Shown here: one piece after another, positions 56,849-64,000 of the stretch
Numbering within the stretch: position 1 is the stretch's first letter
Layout of the letters: every line of letters starts with the position of its first letter
Assembly: GCA_031772625.1 (NCBI GenBank)
Contig: CM062816.1
Span: forward strand, 827,620,556 to 827,684,555
DNA length: 64,000 nt
Direction of reading: 5' to 3'
From: Pinus tabuliformis
Lineage: Eukaryota > Streptophyta > Pinopsida > Pinales > Pinaceae
The notes under the pieces: generated by a model
The model's input: only the letters and a program-made list of their open reading frames with translations
What the model was told of the DNA's origin: nothing
Databases searched by the model: none
Position numbers and translations under genes: made by a program

Positions 56849-57477
56849 TGTTGGGTGTGGAACATGATTATTTAGAGGTCTTTGGTTTAGCTGGATGTAT
56901 ACCCTAGGAAGTTTGTACACCCCTCCATGCAGGGGGGTGCGGGGGGGACTTGTCCCCCCCGGGGGTCCGGAGGGGCCTAATCCCCCCCGGCTAGGGGGTT
57001 CGGGGACCAGCGGTCCCCTGGCAGGGGTTTTGAAGGCAGCGCCCCCGAAGCTAAGAACATATGTAAAATTGCCTTGTAAAAGTATAGTAATATCTAGTCA
57101 ATCTGGGCCGTTCATTAGGCGGATGATCCAACAGTAGAACTTATGTTTAGTTTAGGGTTTTTTGCCCTAGAAGGAACCCCTCTCTTTGTATGAGGGCATT
57201 GTATTGAGGCTGTGTAATAGATGTGTATTCTCCATGTGAGAAATAGAGAGGTGAGACTGTGAGAGAAAACAGAGGATATCACAATGGATTTGTTGTAGGT
57301 TGTGTCTCTTCATTTTGCTGGATAATAGAAAGGAAGGACTGTCTATTCAGGGTGGACGTAGCCCAAATTGGGTGAACCACGTATATCTGTGTCTCTCTGG
57401 TTTTATGCATTTTCTGTGTTTATATTTATGCAATATTCTACATGTTCCATTGATTTGTAATATATAATTTTCTAACA
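56849..57477 (+). repeat. Copia-2 3' LTR
   Basis: 629 bases, preceded by AAGTGGGAGAT (56838-56848). It carries the same G/C-run region (56928-57050), longer than in the 5' LTR. Confidence 0.94.
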
Positions 57478-58230
57478 TAACCCAAGTTCATATTTTACTG
57501 TGCACCAACAAAACCCTCAATCGCTGGCCCTCTCAGCAACGATCTGCAAGTTGATCGTAGTCTCACCCGAAGTGATTATGGGAGGATAAAGAACCAGGTT
57601 TCTTTAGCCTTGAGGGATGATGCGATGTGTAATTTTATGTTCTTTTATCCTTATCATACATAGATTAATTTGTGGGGTTGGCTTATCTACTTAACCATGT
57701 CATTAATAACCATAAACAATACTGCGCAGAAGTAAAATATAACCAAAATACCGAATAGAAAGTTAAAGATAGATGAATATCATACACAAGTTAGGCCCAT
57801 CAAAACTATACTTCTTATATCAATTCTTTGAAAAACTTACAAATCCTTGATATGCGCACCTAGCTACAGGTTTCTGCGCACTCAACTATAGACTTTAGGC
57901 CTCCGCGCACTCAGTTGCAGAGCATTTCCTTCAAGACCCAAAAAATATTATAGAGATGCTTGTATCATATCATTATTAATGTCCTTCATTACTTAGAATT
58001 ACATTTTTTCTCCTATATATACTAATTACATCAACGGGTACATCAAAATACCATGGTTCTCCTAAAAACAATCAACTATTGCCCAAACCCGTTACAAAAA
58101 GAAGGGACTTCGACCCACCCCAAAGCTCCTAAAACATCGTGAAGTAGATAGCTCCGCAGTACCGCACACTCCACTCCCTAAAATGTGAAGCTTTGACCAA
58201 AACTTGGGCCAATTTGGGTTGTGTCCAACA
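57478..58230 (-). repeat. Element II 5' LTR, main part
   Basis: Starts on the minus strand with TGTTGGACAC at 58230, next to CATTT. It aligns with 14199-14919 except for about its first 45 bases. The first five plus-strand bases are the duplicated TAACC of Copia-2. Confidence 0.65.
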
Positions 58231-58719
58231 CATTTGCTGTGCAAGCTATACCTGCATGAATTTTCTTGTATTTGCGAAAAGGTATTTGATCTCTCACCCT
58301 GTGTTGGAAACATCAAGATGAGGGAATTCACTTCTTTTGTGCAAAATCAAATAATTTGGAATCTAGCTCACGATATTGTAAAAACAAACCTGGAAAATAG
58401 ACTACTGTGGATTCATGAAGAGCCATATTTTGTCACAAAAGTGATAAGAACATATGGTAATTTCCTACGATCTCGAGAAAGGAGGTCTAAGGGAATGGAA
58501 GTTAGAAATAGGGTCTTTTATCTTTATTCCAGGACTGTTGAACTAATGAGACAAGATGCATTGAATGGAAGCAAACTAAGATGGGAAGTATGTGATAAGA
58601 AGTTGAAAAATGATGATCCCTATTGCTTCCAAATTTTCATTCATTCTCTTTCTAGAATTCACAAGTATGTTGATTGTATTAGGCGATTTGGACTTGTTTG
58701 GCTTGGGCTAAAGTTCTAA
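58231..58719 (+). pseudogene. Element I second accessory ORF, unknown protein
   Basis: An open frame of about 163 codons to the right of element II, running HLLCKLYLHEFSCICEKVFD, REFTSFVQNQIIWNLAHDIV, then a Lys/Arg-rich YGNFLRSRERRSKGMEV and a hydrophobic end. A frame to the left of element II (ENQFCIVH at 14176-14198) joins it once one CATTT copy is removed. No family recognised. It is unusually intact for element I. It lies between the coiled-coil ORF and the 3' purine tract, so it probably belongs to the element rather than the host. Confidence 0.5.
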
Positions 58720-58930
58720 TTTCCATTAATTTTTCCTGCATTGAATTATCAACATTAATTTTAGCTGAAGCCAACAGATTCAGAAATGTGGTGGTTGGAT
58801 TTGATCATTTCTCAAGGTTACAATACTTTTATAGAAGACACAACAACAACCAACCCTTTTTCTGAGCTACACTGACGACATGCACTGAGGGATGATTGAA
58901 GGTTTTGCATGAGGACATGTAGTTTATTTA

Positions 58931-58944
58931 GTTGGGGGGGGAGA
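58931..58944 (+). other. Polypurine tract of element I
   Basis: GTTGGGGGGGGAGA directly before the LTR start TGTTGGGT; the normal plus-strand primer site for an LTR on its right. Confidence 0.75.
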
Positions 58945-61900
58945 TGTTGGGTCAAAATTTGCATCTTTTTTACCATCATTTCCCACCTTTTCAACCATTC
59001 CCCCCTTATAATCACATTTTATTACTCCATTGATTTCCATTTTCTCTAATGCATGCTACTCTTTCATGTCATCTTAATTCATGTAGTTTTACTTGTGTTT
59101 TGATGAGAGGTATACTATTTTGGGTAACTTTATTAGTAAAATTGACAAGGAGGTTGTTTTAGGATGACTTGGCTCACGGGTTGTTGCTACCTACATGCAA
59201 TGTTGTTTCTACAAGTTTTGTATCATTGATATTCTAGAATAGTTTTGTTCATGTTGATACTCTATTCCATAATACTCTATTTTCACAACATTGTTTTCTT
59301 GATGATCTCATTGGGAGTCAACACAAGAGCTATTACTTGGTCATAATCAACCTAGACCATTGTGCTAGCAAAGTGAGCCATCTTTTGACAATATAACCAA
59401 CTTGACTATGACAATTATGATTTCCCATCAACAGATTCTTAGTAATTGAATAAATTGCTACAACACTCTCTTTATTCTCATCAAATTAGTTGTAATTTGT
59501 TGTGCAAGACTTTCAATTTGAAAAACCTGAGAATCAAAAGATTTTGATGGCTTATTTGGTTTTAAGATTAGAAACAATGTAAATCTATAAAATTAAAATC
59601 CATTTTCCTCGTTTGGTGGTGGAACTATTGTATTTTGCGAGAAATTGTGTATCTGTAACTTATCAATATTAATACAAAATTTTCATGGTTCATTCTGCAA
59701 TTGTATTATGTTGTCTTAACTTGTGAGCTATAAACTACCAGCTCCCTGCTAAGGATGAAGGGCCCTCCTATTCATCAGTTATCACTAATCAATATGGTAG
59801 TGTAGTAGTGTGTTTTGATTTCCTCATAGTTATTTTTAACGTTGTTTAGTTTTCAGTATTACATAATATTATTATTGTGTCGCAGTTACTTACCATTAAT
59901 TGGTTTGTAGAATAGTTGATATTAATTATTTGTGTAGAAACATAGATCCTAGATCAATCCATTTCTCAATTGTGTGTTATTAATTATTTTGCTACTACAG
60001 TTTCTAATTTTTCGTTGAATAGAGCATTACACATATTGTTTCATACCTTTTACAATATATTTCACAAATTTATGATTTGATTATTGCAGTGAGTTCATTG
60101 GTTGGGACAAGTATTGGAATTATTTATGTAATTATTTCCATGAATACTATTTCCCTTTTCTGCAAGTGTGATTTTGAACGATTAAGTGATGTTTATTCAA
60201 CAAGAGTGATTTTAATTTCAAAACTATGTGTAGAGTAATTGGAATGCTTGAGAGTTTGACAATAATAATTCCAGCATGCTGAGAGTGAAGAGTCATAGCG
60301 ACTTGTGTTTTGTTTGTGTTCCATGATCTTAGAGAGTTTAGTATTAAATAGGGTTAGTTAATGTTTACTACATGAATATACTTTGCATAAAAACCTTGAA
60401 ATAAAATACTTTCCCTAGTTAACAATTTATGTGTGTGTAATTGATTAGTTCTAGTTAAAAGACAATTAATTCTCCCAACAATCACTATGTATCCTACTAA
60501 TTCTAATAAATATTAGTAGCTCTTCTAGTTGGATAACTACATTTCATCATATTTAATGTATTATTTTATCCATAAACTATCATGGATATTCCACTGAACA
60601 GTTCATCACAATAGATCTGATAATAATATATTAAAATACTGAATTTTTACACTATTACAGTTTTATTAATATTTTATATATGTAGATTTAACTGTAATTA
60701 GTGCATGCATGTGAATGGAAATTATGAAAAAAATTAGATAATGAGAAAATAATCTCACACACACATGCACACACATAAGACACAATATATGCTCTTTGGG
60801 AAACCCTTTCGAGAGAAAACCCAACTGGAAGATGAGGTTGCTTTGCTCTCTTTCTTTGTCTGGAATATGGTTGTAGGTACAAAGAAGTAATGCTTGTGGC
60901 CCATGGGATACTAAAGTGCATATATTATCTCTGTGTGATCTACATCCTATCTCTCCTGGCTATCTTTTCTTAGCTATGGAACAAAATTCTCTCGAAAGAA
61001 GGGAATGTCTCTTCCTCCTAGTGGCTCAGTTATAACACAACTTGATAGCCTACTAGTGGTTGATTTTGACTACATCAACTGTTAGCCAGAGTTACAAAAT
61101 ATAATCTTCTAGAGTCTTTTACATTTAAAACACATGGCTATCCCCTTTTCCATGAATAATGGGTATGACGTGGCATCCTACCGAACTATAGGTGTAAGGT
61201 CAGCTTCTCAGTGGCATAACTTTTGAATACATATTCTGATTGATGCACTTCTTATGTCGTTGGAAAGATATTTGTGTATAGAATAACATGAAATGGTGTG
61301 GAGCCAAAGTGACAAATTTATACCCAAAAAAAATTTTGTTTGATGCCTCAAAAGACACTTAGAAGGTTTCATAACCTGTTTCCCCAAACTAGGTCCCACC
61401 GATAAAGCAGTCCCATGAGCTAATTCCTACACTTTTTCCACTCTAAATGCATCAATATGGATGAAAACCAATATAATGATCCAATTCAGATCATTAGTAT
61501 ATATGTACAAAACTCCTTTTGACTTTTCTTGGATGTGCAAGTGTTTGTTGACATTGTTAATCACCAAAGGAGTTGGAGTTGTAAAGTTAGTTTGGAAGAA
61601 GATCATTGATAAGTTTAATATTTAACATAAAAACAAACATCTTAAATTTATTAAGAATCATCTCATAATCAGTAATGTTTTTCTGCAAAATGGCTTGTAG
61701 CATTGGTAGGAGATTCTAAAACAAGAATATAATTCATTGTTTTGACTGTGTTGTTGAAGTTTGAAATTGTTTCCTTTTTTACTACCTCTTTCCCTCTCCT
61801 TTATCTTTTTGTGACCATTTTTGTAGCAATCTCAACATACACAAGGTTATTTCATATTATAAAAGGTGCTAATCATCCATGTTTTAGAATCTATGTTTCT

Positions 61901-63244
61901 TTCTTAATTATAATGAAAACATCTCTACAATTACATAATCTTGTATCTGAAGATGAAAAATGTCCACTACATGGACGACCACCTATTCACATGACTTGGA
62001 AGGCTACAGAGATCAAAAGATTTAAGAGTCAAACTATGATTATGACAGTGCAATGGTCAAGTGAAGATAATCAAGATATCATGAAGACATCATGTGAACA
62101 TGCAAAGACATGTTCAATCACAAGGATATGATTCGAGAAGAATCCATCACGATTTTCTCTTTCAGTAGCAAATCATGAGGAGATAAATTTCTAATTTAAA
62201 TCTATTTCCTAGATGGAAAAAGAAATTCATTTCTTATCGACATAGAACTCTTGAATTAGTTTTAATGAAAAATGTATAAAAGCCAGAAGGCAAAACCCAA
62301 AATACAATTCAGAAGTTAAGTACAGTGTGGTCCATTTCCATTATTTGTGAAACTCTATTTTGAATTAATATAATCCTCTGTTTTCAATGCGTGACTAAGC
62401 AATCATTTGATCAGTAGCACGTTTACACTCACGGGAGGGCCCCCTGGCGAGTTGTAAGGATATTTAGTTTTGTTTCCATTTTCTCATAACAGGATAGTTT
62501 CCTGAAGTTTCTTTTCTCCTTGATTAGTTTCATTATAATTTTTTTTTTTTTTGATCATTTGTTATTTTGGTTTCAAAGCACTCATAAAGGAAAATTACCA
62601 AAAATACTTTGATTTTCATATGCATTTCCTTTTAATTTTCATTACTTAGTTAATTTTGTAGATAGCGAAAGAAATGTCTTTTAGAGTTAATTGCACACAT
62701 CAGTAATCATTTGGAGTTACAATTTCTCATTTGATTTTTTCTTCTGCAAGTAGTTTCATTGGCATTCCTTTCTGCAATTGTAGTTAATTTATTTTCTTTC
62801 TGCAATTAGGAATTCATATTACTTTATGTGATTTCCTTTTGTGCAGTTAGTGTAGGGATTCCTTTCTGGAAAGTAGTGTTTTCGATTCTGTAAGTAACAT
62901 TAAAAATCTTTTTCTTGCAATCAAGTGTTATGATTTCCTTTTATACAAATAGAAATAAGTTTTGAATTTTGCAATTAAAAATAGATTTTCAATTCAACAA
63001 GCAATAGATTTCAATTCAATCAAGTAATTAGGTTGTGATGTAACTTTGAATAGAAATAAATTGTGTGTGATTACTCTTTAAATGTCATTTAAACATTTTT
63101 CCATACTTAGAGTAATTTCATACTTAGAGTGATTTAATCCAAAGATAGAATTCCTAGCATATATAGTGCACATACACTTCATAAGTACATAGATCTTGGT
63201 TGACAATTAATGAAGTAATTTAAGAACAATTAAATTACCCAACA
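58945..63244 (+). repeat. 4.3-kb LTR shared by element I and a second copy
   Basis: Starts TGTTGGGT and ends ACCCAACA, an exact 8-base inverted end. It has a polypurine tract on the left and a primer site plus gag on the right. The U3 is about 3.3 kb, AT-rich, with no ORF that I would support. The second LTR needed to confirm the limits lies outside the window. Degenerate TTTCTGCAATTAG-like repeats occur at 62740-62950, in the last 500 bases. Confidence 0.7.
62275..62283 (+). promoter_or_regulatory. TATA box in the 4.3-kb LTR
   Basis: TATAAAAGC about 970 bases before the LTR end, in AT-rich context. It divides the LTR into a 3.3-kb U3 and a 0.9-kb R/U5. Confidence 0.55.
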
Positions 63245-63246
63245 TT

Positions 63247-63265
63247 TTGGTGTCGTTGTTGGGGA
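63247..63265 (+). other. tRNA-Asp-type primer-binding site
   Basis: TTGGTGTCGTTGTTGGGGA, four C/T differences or fewer from the aspartate site TTGGCGCCGTTGCCGGGGA used by Athila elements. All changes are C to T, consistent with methylcytosine decay. Confidence 0.8.
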
Positions 63266-63356
63266 GGTGTATATAGGATTCCATTCTTGTTTTTCATATC
63301 ATGTTAGGTGCATTCAATTTTGTAGATTCATAATTAAATCATGGTAAAAATAATTT

Positions 63357-64000
63357 ATGCATAGAGAAAGGGATTCTAGGGGTAGATTTGTAAGTAGAGG
63401 TAGAAATTCAATTCCAACATATCTGCTCACTCCCACTAGACCTCGTAGAGCCACACCATCCAATCATAATCACATTCCATCATTTGCAGGTAGACATAGA
63501 CTTCCTGAGGTGCATAGATATGAAATACAACCAAAAAATTCGCCAACTTCTTCTACCGAAGTTGTAGTTGAAGAACATACATCCCCAACAAAAGGAGTAA
63601 TTTTCCTCTATTCGACAGGAGAGAAATTCCTAGGACAAGAACTATAGGTTCCTAGTGAAGAAGAAGAAGGATATACTTATTATAATATACCATTAGTAGA
63701 GGAACCAGAAGAAGAGATAGACAATCCTATTATAGAACCTTATATTAGCTCTGAGGAATCTACAATCGCAGGGGAAGGAGAAGGAGAAGTACACAATGTT
63801 GATTGTGAACTTAGGATTGAAGGTGGAAGAGGCAGAGGAGGAAATAAAGGATGAGGTGGAGGATAAGGTGGTAGATGAGAACCATATCCTTATGTATTTC
63901 CCATTTTTTATGAAGATACTACAACCACAATGAAAAAACATTTACCCTCCATCCTCCCTAATTTCCATGGTTTGAGAAATGAGGACCCTAAAACATTTCT
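63357..64000 (+). pseudogene. Gag N-terminus of the second element I-type copy, cut by window edge
   Basis: ATG at 63357 opens MHRERDSRGRFVSRGRNS, an Arg/Gly-rich head, then Pro/Thr and acidic (VPSEEEEGYTYY; VEEPEEEIDNPI) segments and a Gly/Arg box, reaching LPNFHGLRNEDPKTF, the start of the gypsy capsid. Stops at 63645 (TAG), in the Gly/Arg box (TGA, TAA) and just after it (TGA) disable it. It continues beyond the window. Confidence 0.75.

Larger units (their letters stand above)
52187..57477 (+). mobile_element. Copia-2: complete but inactivated Ty1/copia element
   Basis: 5.3 kb with LTRs 52187-52787 and 56849-57477 (TGTTGGGTG...TCTAACA), initiator-Met primer site, gag, protease, integrase, RT and RNase H in copia order, and AAGTGGGAGAT tract. 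TAACC is duplicated at 52182-52186 and 57478-57482. It interrupts the 5' LTR of element II. Tork-like by its integrase and RT motifs (inference). Confidence 0.95.
14199..58230 (-). mobile_element. Element II: minus-strand Ty3/gypsy element with post-integrase ORF, carrying three inserts
   Basis: After removing elements VI, V (with Copia-1) and Copia-2, the minus strand reads LTR, gag with zinc knuckles, protease, RT, RNase H, integrase, accessory ORF, LTR. The two LTR copies match over about 700 bases. The outer ends read TGTTGG (minus, at 58230) and CGAACA (at 14199), flanked by CATTT at 14194-14198 and 58231-58235. The target is the 3' part of element I. The 5' limit is less certain than the rest because the first about 45 bases of the 5' LTR have no counterpart in the 3' LTR. 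Confidence 0.65.
1..58944 (+). mobile_element. Element I: decayed Athila-like Ty3/gypsy internal region, interrupted
   Basis: This is the oldest layer of the window. Reading plus, its surviving pieces (1-3278, 10367-13319, 13668-14198, 58231-58944) give protease, RT, RNase H, integrase, a post-integrase accessory ORF, a second unknown ORF, then a purine tract and an LTR. Every domain is broken by many stops and shifts, so the copy is old. Continuity across the inserts is seen directly: the integrase frame leaves at 3278 and resumes exactly at 10367 with the expected C-terminal sequence. Athila-like is inferred from the tRNA-Asp-type primer site and gag after the LTR at 58945-63244. The left end and 5' LTR lie outside the window. 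Confidence 0.7.

Noticed and set aside
61742-62131. 129-codon ORF in the 4.3-kb LTR.
   Set aside because: Composition follows the AT-rich background, with no motif or coiled coil; no reason to call it coding.

Overview
The window looks like intergenic plant nuclear DNA made almost entirely of LTR retrotransposons nested inside one another. I found no host gene, rRNA, tRNA or CRISPR array. The Ty3/gypsy and Ty1/copia types, plant tRNA primer sites, several-kilobase LTRs and slow decay of very old copies suggest a large gymnosperm (conifer-like) genome. That assignment is inference; no species marker is present.

Layout, oldest to youngest. Layer 0 is a decayed plus-strand Athila-like gypsy element (element I). 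Its pieces lie at 1-3278, 10367-13319, 13668-14198 and 58231-58944, followed by a 4.3-kb LTR (58945-63244), which is itself followed by a tRNA-Asp primer site and the gag of a second copy running off the right edge. Layer 1 insertions into element I are a 7.1-kb LTR-like insert (3279-10361, TSD CAACA, minus), a 343-bp TRIM (13320-13662, TSD TTACA, minus) and a minus-strand gypsy element (element II, 14199-58230, probable TSD CATTT). Layer 2 insertions into element II are element VI (16534-32225, TSD TACTC, plus, with 4.4-kb LTRs), element V (38446-51252, imperfect TSD, plus, gag-protease only) and Copia-2 (52187-57477, TSD TAACC, plus). Layer 3 is Copia-1 (41990-46572, TSD GATTC, gag-protease only) inside the gag of element V. 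In several cases the interrupted reading frame resumes on the far side of the insert, which independently supports the map.

The most unusual content is a set of large accessory proteins that are not gag, protease, reverse transcriptase, RNase H or integrase. Each has an N-terminal globular region with a short motif resembling the plant mobile domain (PMD), then low-complexity sequence, then a coiled coil. Element VI carries one wholly inside each LTR, downstream of a TATA box. The 7.1-kb insert (best read as a solo LTR) carries a roughly 1,230-codon one. Elements I and II carry theirs after integrase. The element VI and element I proteins share a clear TCEGRF...YH..LL.HF...MNIP signature.

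All coding regions are damaged. In the younger elements nearly all premature stops are TAG, often where glutamine is expected, as predicted for CAG to TAG deamination of CHG-methylated cytosines.
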